Origin: CAYVNU01 sp964453265
GTDB taxonomy: Bacteria > Patescibacteriota > Doudnabacteria > UBA920
NCBI GenBank assembly: GCA_964453265.1
Contig: CAYVNU010000001.1
Coordinates: forward strand, 62,001 to 126,000
Direction of reading: 5' to 3'
Length of the DNA: 64,000 nt
Shown one piece after another: positions 35,118-43,402 of the stretch. Both the position numbers and the translations under genes were made by a program. How positions within the stretch are numbered: position 1 is the first letter of the stretch; each line of letters begins with the position of its first letter. A model generated the notes under the pieces. That model saw only the letters and a list, made by a program, of their open reading frames with translations, did no database searches and was not told the DNA's origin.

Positions 35118-35146
35118 TTGGTTTAAACATTAATTTTTGTTAAAAT
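35118..35146 (+). promoter_or_regulatory. Promoter of the small cysteine-rich gene, probably leaderless
   Basis: TTGGTT (35118-35123), 17-bp spacer, TAAAAT (35141-35146). Seven bases remain before the ATG at 35154. The -10 region lies in a short palindrome, TTTGTTA-AAA-TAACAAA (35137-35153), that could bind a regulator. Confidence 0.45.
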
Positions 35147-35153
35147 AACAAAT

Positions 35154-35306
35154 ATGCATTACATATGTACAGGTGGTTGCAAGGGTGTTAGTCAAGTGCC
35201 CGGCACCTGCCAAGCCGCAAGCTGCCCGTTAGTTGGACACGACCTTGAGCCGTGCGACTGTAAAGACGGAAAGCATTATGGCAAATTAGATCACCAGGAA
35301 AAGTAA
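35154..35306 (+). CDS. Small cysteine-rich protein, probably metal-binding
   Basis: A 50-residue protein with seven features worth noting: five Cys-containing turns (ICTGGCK, GTCQAASCP, EPCDCKDG), a central PGTCQ segment and a His/Lys-rich end (GKHYGKLDHQEK). Spacing of the cysteines (C5, C9, C19, C24, C34, C36) suggests a zinc ribbon or similar metal site. The PGxC...CP...L layout recalls heavy-metal-binding domains. It has its own promoter, starts with ATG and is GC-richer than the intergenic DNA around it. I recall similar short proteins in CPR genomes, but no function is known to me. It sits between sugar genes without obvious link to them. Confidence 0.72.
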   Translation: MHYICTGGCKGVSQVPGTCQAASCPLVGHDLEPCDCKDGKHYGKLDHQEK

Positions 35307-35367
35307 TTAGGTTTTAAGGTGATGTTAATTTGCAGAGCATCTAAGCAGGGTGCGTTCTTAATTTTGT

Positions 35368-36282
35368 ATGAGCGGTCAAAATCACAAAAAAACTATTTTG
35401 CTAACCGGTGCTACCGGATATTTGGGTAGTAATCTGTTAAAAAAGCTGTTAGCAGAAGGCGAGTTTAATATAGTAGTCTTAAAAAGGTCTTTTTCCAATA
35501 CTTTTAGAATTACGGATTGGTTAAGCAAGGTTCAAATTTACGACGCGGATAAAATTAATTTTGAGAGCATATTCAAGCTGCAGCAAATTGATATAATTTT
35601 ACACTGCGCTACGGATTATGGCAGAAAGAACACGCCTATGCTTCAAACCATTGAAGCTAATTTACTTTTGCCTGTGCGTTTGCTGGAATTAGGCAAGCAG
35701 TACGGGGTTAAAGCTTTTATTAATACCGATACAATTTTAGACAAACGGATAAATGCTTATTCACTTTCCAAAAAACAGTTTAAAGAGTGGTTGTTTTTTT
35801 CCAAAGATTCGCTTGCCTGTATTAATGCTTCGCTAGAACATTTTTTTGGCCCGGGCGATGACAAGACTAAATTTGCTTCTTTTATTATAAATGCGTTTTT
35901 AGTAAAACAACCGGCAATCGATTTAACCTTAGGCGAGCAAAAAAGGGATTTTATATATATAGATGATTGCGTAAGAGCTTTCTTGGCTATTATTAGCCAT
36001 GCGGCAAATTTAAATTCCGGCTTTTATGAGTTTGAAATTGGTACTAACCAGCCAATTAGTATAAAAGAATTTGTTTTGCTAATAAAAAAATTGACGGCAA
36101 GTTCTGAAACTATTTTAAATTTTGGCGCTTTGCCTTACCGGCAAAATGAAGTTATGGAATGTAAAACCGATACCGGTCCGATAAAAAAGTTAGGCTGGCA
36201 GGCAAAATATTCTTTAGAGGAAGGCTTATTAAAAACAATCACGGAAGAAAGAAAATTAATTAGCTTGACAACACAAAAATGA
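35368..36282 (+). CDS. CDP-4-keto-3,6-dideoxyhexose reductase (RfbJ/RfbS-like; abequose or paratose synthase)
   Basis: A 304-residue SDR. The cofactor loop is LLTGATGYLGSNLLKKL. The blocks LHCATDYGRK, ANLLLPVRLLELGKQYGVKAFINTD, AYSLSKKQFKEW (YxxxK) and LEHFFGPGDDKTKF match what I remember of Salmonella RfbJ and RfbS throughout, as do EQKRDFIYIDD and LPYRQNEVM. These enzymes reduce CDP-4-keto-3,6-dideoxy-D-glucose to CDP-abequose (RfbJ) or CDP-paratose (RfbS). The RfbE-like gene next door uses CDP-paratose, so paratose is the more likely product. It lies between the cysteine-rich gene and rfbE-like. Confidence 0.82.
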   Translation: MSGQNHKKTILLTGATGYLGSNLLKKLLAEGEFNIVVLKRSFSNTFRITDWLSKVQIYDADKINFESIFKLQQIDIILHCATDYGRKNTPMLQTIEANLLLPVRLLELGKQYGVKAFINTDTILDKRINAYSLSKKQFKEWLFFSKDSLACINASLEHFFGPGDDKTKFASFIINAFLVKQPAIDLTLGEQKRDFIYIDDCVRAFLAIISHAANLNSGFYEFEIGTNQPISIKEFVLLIKKLTASSETILNFGALPYRQNEVMECKTDTGPIKKLGWQAKYSLEEGLLKTITEERKLISLTTQK

Positions 36283-36782
36283 ATCCCGTTAGAGTTAAAG
36301 TGATATTTAGTAATACTATTTTAGTTCTTCTTTCAGCTAAAAAATAACTATTATTTCCGTCGTAACTTTCGAGCCTGCCTGCCAGTACCTGTCTACCGAT
36401 AGGCGGAGGCAGGAAGTGCGCCCGACCTGTCCTACGAAGTCTTGGCGAAGGGGGAATCAATCTATATTTTTACTAGATCGCCCTTACCTTATATGCTATT
36501 TAAAGCTTATAATGACAATCTATTCAATGCATTATATCGACTTGTTATAAATTTCTAAATAAGTTAATTTATAAACACGTTGTTACAAGGACTTATGAAA
36601 GCATTTTAGGCAATATTATGAAAAATTATTTTAATTAACTAAAGGTCGTGATTCGTTTATATTATTTTTATCGCGAAGCATTTTAAACAAATATGAGACT
36701 TTTGCCCGAAAACGCTACATAAAAGCGGTATGGGTAAACGCTGAATAAAGAATTGTTTAAAAAGTTTCTTAACTCTAACGGG
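36283..36782. other. 500-bp intergenic stretch with a GC-rich REP-like palindrome
   Basis: The palindrome CCTGCCT (36374-36380) with AGGCAGG (36407-36413) is followed by a GC-rich tail that includes CTTGGCGAAGG (36441-36451). That 11-mer is also in the insertion inside holA (62188-62198). The rest (36470-36782) is AT-rich, with one TATAAT (36508-36513) but no good -35 and no open frame that I would support. Confidence 0.65.
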
Positions 36783-37805
36783 ATGAAATATTTAATTACC
36801 GGGGGTGCGGGTTTTTTAGGTTCTAATTTGGCTAAAGAAGTATTAGAGAGGGGAGATGAATTGGCCATTTTTGACAACTTGTCGCGTTTGGGCGCGCAAG
36901 AGAATTTAGATTGGTTAAAAGGATTTGGTCAGTTTTTATTTACGCAAGGCAATGTGGCTAATGCGGCTGAAATTGAATCGGTTATTAAAACACAAAAACC
37001 GGATGTTATTTTTCACTTAGCCGGTCAAGTGGCAATGACAACTTCAATTTCAGACCCGAGAAAAGATTTTGAAACCAACGCGCTTGGCACTTTTAATGTT
37101 TTAAACGCTGTTCGGCAACACTGCTTGGGTTGCGCGGTTTTGTATTCTTCAACCAACAAAGTTTATGGGGATTTAGAATATTTAAAATACAATGAAAGAC
37201 CGACTCGATATGAATTGGCAGACTTTTCGGCCGGACTTTCGGAAAATATTTCCTTAGAATTTGCTTCTCCATACGGCTGCTCAAAAGGCGCCGCTGACCA
37301 GTATTGTTTAGATTTTCATAAAACTTTTGGTTTGAAAACCGCGGTCTTTAGGCATTCTTCTATGTACGGAGGTAGGCAATTTTCCAGCTATGACCAAGGT
37401 TGGCTGGGTTGGTTTTGCGAGCAAGCAGTTTTAACCAAACAAGGCAAGTTAGAAAAACCTTTTACTATTTCCGGCAACGGCAAACAGGTACGGGATGTGC
37501 TGCACGCGGAAGATATGGTTAATTTATATTTTTTAGCGGCCAAAGAAATTAATTCTATTGCCGGCCAGGTATTTAATATTGGCGGCGGGATGCAAAATAG
37601 TTTATCTTTGCTGGAATTGTTAAATTTTTTGGAAAAAGAATTAGATGTTAAACTTAACTATGAGCAATTGCCGCCGCGCGCTAGCGACCAAAAGGTTTTT
37701 GTGGCAGATATAGCAAAAATTCACAAGTTAATCGGCTGGCAACCAAAGGTAAGTAAAGAAGCGGGGATAAAAAAGATGTTAGAGTGGGTGAAAAGCAAAA
37801 ACTAG
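36783..37805 (+). CDS. rfbE: CDP-paratose 2-epimerase (CDP-tyvelose epimerase)
   Basis: A 340-residue extended SDR (epimerase) that matches remembered Salmonella/Yersinia RfbE block by block: LITGGAGFLGSNLA, FHLAGQVAMTTSI, STNKVYGDLEYLKYNE, ASPYGCSKGAADQYCLDFH, FRHSSMYGGRQF, DQGWLGWFC, then SGNGKQVRDVLHAEDMVNLYF and FNIGG. It interconverts CDP-paratose and CDP-tyvelose at C2 using bound NAD. ATG at 36783 is used because it begins exactly at MKYLITGG; an in-frame TTG at 36753 would add ten non-conserved residues. This is the most specific marker of the tyvelose branch in the window. Confidence 0.9.
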   Translation: MKYLITGGAGFLGSNLAKEVLERGDELAIFDNLSRLGAQENLDWLKGFGQFLFTQGNVANAAEIESVIKTQKPDVIFHLAGQVAMTTSISDPRKDFETNALGTFNVLNAVRQHCLGCAVLYSSTNKVYGDLEYLKYNERPTRYELADFSAGLSENISLEFASPYGCSKGAADQYCLDFHKTFGLKTAVFRHSSMYGGRQFSSYDQGWLGWFCEQAVLTKQGKLEKPFTISGNGKQVRDVLHAEDMVNLYFLAAKEINSIAGQVFNIGGGMQNSLSLLELLNFLEKELDVKLNYEQLPPRASDQKVFVADIAKIHKLIGWQPKVSKEAGIKKMLEWVKSKN

Positions 37806-37840
37806 ATTTTATAAATAATTGTTAAATTTAAAAAAATACA

Positions 37841-38545
37841 ATGAATGTAAATAAAAAGTTAACCGTATTTATCCCGGCCTATAAAGAAGCGGAAAATTTA
37901 AAAGTCCTTTTGCCAAGGCTGGTTCAGACTCTTTCGGAGGTAGAACCGGATTATGAAGTTTTAGTGGTGGATACCATGCAGCCCATGGACGCGGCCAAAG
38001 AAGTTTGTAAAAACACGGCTGGCAATATTGTTTATTTAAACAGAACAGGTGGTAATAATTTTGGCGACGCGGTTAGAACCGGAATTTATGCGGCAGCCGG
38101 GCAATTTTTTATTGCAATGGACGGCGACGGCTCCCACGCGCCGGAATTTATAAAAAACCTTTACGCGGAAAAAGACGCAAACGATGTAGTTATTGCTTCT
38201 CGCTACGTAGAGGGCGGGGATACGGAGAATCCTAAAGTTCTAATTTTAATGAGTAGGATTGTCAACATTATTTATTCGCTTGTTTTGAATTTAAACTGCA
38301 AAGATGTTTCTAACAGTTTTAAACTTTACAAAACCGCTGCTTTAAAAAGTTTAAATTTGAAATGCGATAACTTTGATATTGTGGAAGAAATTTTATTTAA
38401 GCTAAAAAAAGCCAATAAAAATTTAAAAATAAAAGAATTGCCGTTTACTTTTAAAACTAGAATGTTCGGAGAGACTAAACGGAATTTGCTGGTTTTTATA
38501 GTTACTTATATTTTTACATTGTTAAAACTTAGGTTTAGCAAATAA
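37841..38545 (+). CDS. GT2 glycosyltransferase of the dolichol-/polyprenol-phosphate sugar synthase type (GtrB-like)
   Basis: A 234-residue GT-A enzyme with the compact DPM1-like core: LTVFIPAYKEAENLKVLLPRLVQTL, VLVVDTMQPMDAAKEVC, GGNNFGDAVRTGIYAA, FIAMDGDGSHAPEFI (the metal-site DxD), then VIASRYVEGGDT. Family members transfer a sugar to polyprenyl phosphate. The usual DDGSxDG stretch is replaced by DTMQPMD, which may mark a specific subfamily. No C-terminal helix pair is present; a single amphipathic/hydrophobic end (NLLVFIVTYIFTLLKL) could touch the membrane. It precedes the GtrA/GT-C fusion by 7 bp and probably makes its lipid-linked donor. Confidence 0.78.
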   Translation: MNVNKKLTVFIPAYKEAENLKVLLPRLVQTLSEVEPDYEVLVVDTMQPMDAAKEVCKNTAGNIVYLNRTGGNNFGDAVRTGIYAAAGQFFIAMDGDGSHAPEFIKNLYAEKDANDVVIASRYVEGGDTENPKVLILMSRIVNIIYSLVLNLNCKDVSNSFKLYKTAALKSLNLKCDNFDIVEEILFKLKKANKNLKIKELPFTFKTRMFGETKRNLLVFIVTYIFTLLKLRFSK

Positions 38546-38552
38546 GCAGATT

Positions 38553-41500
38553 ATGAAAAGAATTTTGAGTTTATGGCGTTTTTTTACGGGCAATAAATTT
38601 TTTCGTTTTTGTTTAGTCGGCTCTTCGGGGATGGTTAGCAATCTTGCGGTTTTTTTTATTTTTAGAAAATATTTTCATGCCGACATAAACACTTCAGCTA
38701 TTGCGGCCTTTACTTTTGCAGTAACGCAGAATTATTATTTTAATCAAAAATGGACGTTTAAGCATTCAGCCGGTAGCGACCTGAATTTTACCGGCTATGT
38801 TAAGTATGTAGGCGTAAATATATTTAGCTTAAGCGTAAATTTGCTGGCAGTTAATTTTATTGTCCGTAGCGGAGTGTTTAGGCTGCCGGAATTAGTTGCC
38901 CAGGCTGTGGGAATAGTCTTAGGTTTTTTAATTACCTATTTTGGTTCTGCTTTGCTGGTCTTTGCAAAAAAAGACCAGCAAGCCGCGCTTTTGGAGAGTA
39001 AAGAAGAGGTTTTAGGAATTGAGTTTACTAAAAAAAAATTTAAAACAGCCTTAGTAGCTGAACTCAAAAGCAGTTTTAAATACTGGCTTTTTATTTTTCT
39101 AGCGGCGTTTTTGGTGATTTATTTAGGTCAACTTGCCGCGGTTATTGGTAGTAAGAGTATTTTAAAGCCGGTAACTATTTGGGCTACAACCGAGAACGGA
39201 CAAGTTCCGCCTTCTTTGGAAAGATTTATGCAGTTAGCTAGAGCTGGTAATTATACTCTGCTAAAGCCGTCCTTAAACGCGGGCAAAGAATGGACAGTTG
39301 AGGGCGTATTTTTTAAAAAAGTTTTGCTAGCTATGTCTATAGAGGATTTGGCTAAGTTAAAAAATGTCCGAGTAGAAATTGGAGAAAAAACTTTTATTTA
39401 CAATAAAGAGCAGTTTTTAAAAACTTGGCAGGAAGTAAGCCCGGTAATTTTAACCGGCAATTTGTCCGGCGCGGAAACCGGCAATTATAAATTTTTTCAA
39501 TCGCCCGAGGACATGCGTTTTGCTGTTTCGCGCATTCCGATTTATAAAAGTTTTTTTAGCAGTATTATTAATTGGGCAGGGGACAGCCTGTTGTTTAGAA
39601 ACCCGCTTCTAAACAGTTTTGGACCGGCTTTTTTAATGCTATTTTGGTTTATTTTTATTCGTATTTGTTTGGGAGTTATGCCGCCTCAAACAATCAACGA
39701 AGCTTTGGATCAGAGGCGCCGCGGTTATATAATTTTTTCTGGGGTTGTTTATGCGGCCATAGCCGGTTTGATTTTAATAAATTTTTGTTTGTCGATTTTT
39801 TACAAGCCCAATATTGCAAGTTTGCTTAGCCAGGCAGAGAGCAGTTTTGTGCCATATATTTTTAAATCTATTAGACCCAAACCTCTGGAAAGATTGCAGT
39901 TTATGCTGAGCGCGGCTGTTTTGCCTTTTTTGCTTTTTTTCCTTCATGGCTGGTTAAAAAAAGTAAAAATAATTTCTTTGGAATTTTGGTACAAGTTATG
40001 CGCGCTGCTTAACATTTTTTTATTAGGCTCATTAATTTATTTAGGCTTGTCGGTTAGCGGTTTTTTCTTTATTTCGGATAGCGTCTTTTCAGGGGAGTTG
40101 TTAAAATATTTTTACGCGTTTTTAGTTTTTCCGCTGTGTTTTATTTTCTTTTTAACCCGGCCTTTACCGGAAAAAATTTTAAAGCTTCTTAAGCTTTTTG
40201 GCATATTAGCGGTGTTTATTGCCTTTGCACTAAGTATTGTAAATGTGTTTGACGGCTATATGCCGGTTGATTTAGATCCAGTGCTTTTTCCAGTGGTTTC
40301 TGTTTTGGCGGGCAAAAGTTTGCTGGCGCCTATTACCAGTTTTTACGGGCTGTATCCTTTTTTTATTGCGCCGATTTTTTATGTAATTGGTTTTTCTGTC
40401 TTAAAGTTTTCTTTTGTCATGGCCGCTTTAATGCTTATAAGTTTTGCCGCTTTATACCGAGCTTTGGGTTTGCTTATAAAAAATAAAACAATTTATTTAT
40501 TGGGCTTTTTGTCTTTAGTATTTTATACGGTCTTGGCAACGCGCGTTTTGCCGGAATATTATTTCCAGTATTGGCCACTGCGTTTTGTTTTTCCCTGTTT
40601 AGGTTTTTTATGTGTTGCCGCGTATTTAAAATATGAAAATAAATTATATTATTTTTTGAGTTTTATAGTCTGCGCTTTGGCGGTGTTGTGGAATTTGGAA
40701 ACCGGAGCGGTTTTGTTTATATCTTTTTTAGTCAGTCTCTTTTTTTCCCACCTGGCTAATTGGCAGGGTATACAGAAATTTATAGCAAAGAATTTTCAGC
40801 ATTTGGTTGTGAGTAGTTTAGCTTTAGGTTTGGTATTTGGACTGTTTTCGGTTATAACTAAAATTCAGAGTAGTCACTGGCCGGATTTTACTTTGCTTTT
40901 CCGCTATCAGAAATTATTTGTGGCCGGCTATTTAAATATTGCTCTGGTGCCGCCTCCGCATACTTGGGTGGTGGTGGCTGTTATTTATTTACTAGGGCTT
41001 TTGTCGGCAATTGCGGCTTTACAAAAACAGGCTGTTAATTTTACGGACAAAGTAGTTTTCTTTTTATCTATTTTAGGTGTGGGCCTGTTTGCGTACTATG
41101 AAGGCCAATCCAGCGATATAACTTTATTCCGCACTTCCTACCCGGCAATTGTTATTGCGATAATTTTTGCAGACAGGCTGTGGGAGGAAATAAAAAGTTT
41201 TAAAGGCAGGCTTTATGGTAATTTTTTCGCTTTTGCTTTTATTATGTTTGTTTTAATTTCCGTACCGTTTAGTTTGCTGTATAATTTAGCTACTTATTAT
41301 AGTTTTGGTAAATTGGCTATAAAAAATATCAGGCTTGAAACTTCAGAAATTTTAAGTGATGCTGAATTTATAAAAACTCAAACAAAGCCCAAAGAAGCGG
41401 TGTTTATTTTAGCCAGTCCTTTGCAGGCCGAACTTTACGCAGAAAGTAATACCGTGCCAAATTTAAACATTCCTTCGGTGGCTGATATTGTTTTTCCATC

Positions 41501-41675
41501 TGACTTGGAAATTTTAATTAATTTTTTGCAAACCAATAAAACTGTAAAAGTTTTTGTAAAACAGCCGCTTGAGTCATACGACAAATTCGACATAAAAATA
41601 AGACAAATACTGAGCGAAAAATACACACAAGTTTCAAAAAGTAAAAATGGTATGGTTTTTTATATCTTAAAATAA
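38553..41675 (+). CDS. GtrA-like domain fused to a large multispanning GT-C-like transferase
   Basis: A 1040-residue membrane protein. Residues 12-137 form a GtrA domain (FFRFCLVGSSGMVSNLAVFFIF, TQNYYFNQKWTFKH, four helices), the polyprenyl-phosphate-sugar flippase of phage O-antigen modification systems. A soluble extracytoplasmic segment (about 200-345) follows. Then a block of ten or more helices has an acid-rich first loop, VNVFDGYMPVDLDPV (about 563-577), as in GT-C glycosyltransferases that use polyprenyl-phosphate donors. Gtr systems normally use three genes: GtrA, GtrB and a serotype-specific GT-C. Here the GtrB-like gene is just upstream and the other two appear fused. Confidence 0.7.
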   Translation: MKRILSLWRFFTGNKFFRFCLVGSSGMVSNLAVFFIFRKYFHADINTSAIAAFTFAVTQNYYFNQKWTFKHSAGSDLNFTGYVKYVGVNIFSLSVNLLAVNFIVRSGVFRLPELVAQAVGIVLGFLITYFGSALLVFAKKDQQAALLESKEEVLGIEFTKKKFKTALVAELKSSFKYWLFIFLAAFLVIYLGQLAAVIGSKSILKPVTIWATTENGQVPPSLERFMQLARAGNYTLLKPSLNAGKEWTVEGVFFKKVLLAMSIEDLAKLKNVRVEIGEKTFIYNKEQFLKTWQEVSPVILTGNLSGAETGNYKFFQSPEDMRFAVSRIPIYKSFFSSIINWAGDSLLFRNPLLNSFGPAFLMLFWFIFIRICLGVMPPQTINEALDQRRRGYIIFSGVVYAAIAGLILINFCLSIFYKPNIASLLSQAESSFVPYIFKSIRPKPLERLQFMLSAAVLPFLLFFLHGWLKKVKIISLEFWYKLCALLNIFLLGSLIYLGLSVSGFFFISDSVFSGELLKYFYAFLVFPLCFIFFLTRPLPEKILKLLKLFGILAVFIAFALSIVNVFDGYMPVDLDPVLFPVVSVLAGKSLLAPITSFYGLYPFFIAPIFYVIGFSVLKFSFVMAALMLISFAALYRALGLLIKNKTIYLLGFLSLVFYTVLATRVLPEYYFQYWPLRFVFPCLGFLCVAAYLKYENKLYYFLSFIVCALAVLWNLETGAVLFISFLVSLFFSHLANWQGIQKFIAKNFQHLVVSSLALGLVFGLFSVITKIQSSHWPDFTLLFRYQKLFVAGYLNIALVPPPHTWVVVAVIYLLGLLSAIAALQKQAVNFTDKVVFFLSILGVGLFAYYEGQSSDITLFRTSYPAIVIAIIFADRLWEEIKSFKGRLYGNFFAFAFIMFVLISVPFSLLYNLATYYSFGKLAIKNIRLETSEILSDAEFIKTQTKPKEAVFILASPLQAELYAESNTVPNLNIPSVADIVFPSDLEILINFLQTNKTVKVFVKQPLESYDKFDIKIRQILSEKYTQVSKSKNGMVFYILK

Positions 41676-41683
41676 ATAACTGG

Positions 41684-41774
41684 TTTACGAAATGCGAATT
41701 TTTTACAATTTACAAATTCAAAGTCAAACCGATAACTATGGTTAGTATATTCGTACCCATTGGTACTTCGTAAA
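41684..41774. repeat. Inverted repeat and dispersed-repeat fragment upstream of the NUDIX gene
   Basis: TTTACGAA (41684-41691) and TTCGTAAA (41767-41774) are exact reverse complements. The palindrome GTACC-CATT-GGTAC (41753-41766) abuts the right arm. TTAGTATATTCGTAC at 41742-41756 differs by one base from 1065-1079, part of the right arm beside the GxxExxY gene. Confidence 0.55.
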
Positions 41775-41784
41775 ATAAAAAAAT

Positions 41785-42464
41785 ATGAAAACTCTTTTAG
41801 CTTTTTTGTTAAAGTATATAAATCCGCATAAACCTTTAGGTACGGCTTTGTTTAATGCTGTAGCCCGAGTAAGCGTTTCAGTGGCTTTTGAAGCTGTGGC
41901 GTTTAGGCGCGCTGTAAACGGAGAAAGAGAAATATATTTAACCAAGAGAGCGGACAATGATCCAGCTTACGGCGGACAGTGGCATGTGCCGGGTTCTATT
42001 TTAAGGCCGCAGGAAAAAGACGAGCATATTTTAGCCCGTTTAGGCAGGCAAGAATTTGGCGCGAAAATTATAAAAGCTAAATTTGTGGCTATGCTTTCTA
42101 ACCCGGGCGAGGCGCGGGGGCATGTTTTGTCTTTAGTTTATTTAGTAAAGCTGGAAGCTGCGCCGAGCAGCGGGGGACAATGGTTTTTACTTAACAAACT
42201 TCCTCCAAACACAATTACTTTTCATAAAAAATACTTAATTCCGCTGGCCGCCAAAGACCATAAATTCGAAGACATNNNNNNNNNNNNNNNNNNNNNNNNN
42301 NNNNNNNNNNNNNNNNNNNNNNNNNNNNNNNNNNNNNNNNNNNNNNNNNNNNNNNNNNNNNNNNNNNNNNNNNNNTTCATAAAAAATACTTAATTCCGCT
42401 GGCCGCCAAAGACCATAAATTCGAAGACATTACCGAAGCCAAAATTAAAACTTTGGAAATTTAA
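41785..42464 (+). CDS. NUDIX-like hydrolase interrupted by an artefactual N gap
   Basis: An NUDIX-fold protein. EIYLTKRADNDPAYGGQWHVPGSI is the usual lead-in, and GSILRPQEKDEHILARLGRQEFGAKI stands where the NUDIX box GX5EX7REUXEEXGU belongs. Several box residues (RE, one E) differ, so the metal-site function may be reduced. The 100-N block at 42276-42375 breaks the frame, but the 55 bases before it (42221-42275) are repeated exactly after it (42376-42430). Deleting the Ns and one copy restores a frame ending DITEAKIKTLEI and stopping at 42464, giving about 174 residues. So the gene is probably intact in the organism. Confidence 0.72.
42276..42375. other. Scaffold gap (100 N), apparently false
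   Basis: Exactly 100 undefined bases flanked by two identical 55-bp sequences (42221-42275 and 42376-42430). This is the pattern of two contigs that overlap by one k-mer length and were joined by scaffolding without merging. The true sequence is probably continuous. Confidence 0.85.
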
Positions 42465-42467
42465 AAT

Positions 42468-43121
42468 ATGAAATATAAACTTATAATTTTTGACATGGAT
42501 GGCGTGCTAATTGATACGGAAACTCGCTGGGGCAGGTTGGCTGAAAAAATGTGGAATGATTTGGAAGTTCCTTATTCCAGCGCGTTATTAAGCGACTCGA
42601 AAGGTTTAAATACTGTAGATTTATTTAAAATGGTCAAGGCAAAATACAACAAACGTTTAAGTTTGACCAAAGCAAAAAATACCCATGAGCAGTACCGGAA
42701 ATTTATTTATAGCCAGGCTAAGCTTTTGCCCGGCACCAGAAAGCTTTTAAAAGCCATTAAATCAAATGGCGCTTATATTGCTTTGGGAACTTCTTCTCCG
42801 CTTCGGTCGGTAAAATCTTTTTTTAAAAAACATAATACTAAAGTTTATTTTAACGCCGCTTTTTCAACAGTTAGTTTGAAGTTGCCGGGTAAACCGCACC
42901 CGGCGGTTTATAATGCTTTAATTAAAAATTTTAAATGTAGTCCTAATCAAACGGTAATAATTGAAGATTCTTCTACTGGCTTTAAAGCCGCCAAAGCCAG
43001 TGGCGCAAAAGTAATTGCTGTTCCCGAAGAAGGCGCGAACCTTAAAAATTTTCAAACCGCCGATTTAATTGCTACTTCACTGGCCGATAAAAAAATCTAC
43101 GAATTTTTGGGTTTAAAATAA
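42468..43121 (+). CDS. HAD-superfamily hydrolase (beta-phosphoglucomutase-like)
   Basis: A 217-residue HAD subfamily I protein. Motif I is IFDMDGVLIDTE (nucleophile Asp and the +2 Asp), motif II ALGTSSP (about residues 106-112), the lysine is in LPGKPHPAVY, and motif IV is VIIEDSSTGFKAAKASGA. The four-helix cap between motifs I and II marks a phosphatase or phosphomutase acting on small sugars or nucleotides, with the exact substrate unknown. Its ATG lies 3 bp after the inferred end of the NUDIX gene, so they form a small operon, ended by the terminator near 43268. Confidence 0.85.
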   Translation: MKYKLIIFDMDGVLIDTETRWGRLAEKMWNDLEVPYSSALLSDSKGLNTVDLFKMVKAKYNKRLSLTKAKNTHEQYRKFIYSQAKLLPGTRKLLKAIKSNGAYIALGTSSPLRSVKSFFKKHNTKVYFNAAFSTVSLKLPGKPHPAVYNALIKNFKCSPNQTVIIEDSSTGFKAAKASGAKVIAVPEEGANLKNFQTADLIATSLADKKIYEFLGLK

Positions 43122-43251
43122 GGAAAATATTTTAATTATTCAATATGAGTTTTTATAATCATCCTGCTTTGTCGAAAGGCAGTGTTCTATTACCTGGGGG
43201 AAAGAGTAGAATAGTGTAAAGGTTACTAGTTTTACAAAGTAGTTAAGGCTT

Positions 43252-43283
43252 AAAAGCAAGTTTTATAAAGACTTGCTTTTTTT
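43252..43283 (+). terminator. Intrinsic terminator after the HAD gene
   Basis: AAGCAAGT (43254-43261) pairs with ACTTGCTT (43271-43278) around a 9-nt loop, followed by TTTTT. The preceding 43122-43250 stretch holds small potential hairpins (CTGCTTT...AAAGGCAG, TTCTA...TAGAA) but no frame. Confidence 0.82.
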
Positions 43284-43301
43284 GTTGTTATATTGTATAA
43301 T
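43273..43301 (+). promoter_or_regulatory. Promoter of the GC-rich NUDIX cassette
   Basis: TTGCTT (43273-43278), 17-bp spacer and a perfect TATAAT (43296-43301). The -35 hexamer lies inside the 3' arm of the preceding terminator, so the two elements are packed together. Confidence 0.65.
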
Positions 43302-43402
43302 ATGGGGTCTTTCTTTTGCTAGTTAAGAAAGTCTGCTAGCGACCCGATAGCCGGGCAGAGCAAAGCACAAAACTGGCCAAAATGCCCAGGAGGTGGGCAA
43401 AA

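Noticed and set aside
43122..43250. Riboswitch-like structures between the HAD gene and the terminator
   Set aside because: A few short complementary segments exist, but no match to a known aptamer core that I can recognise.
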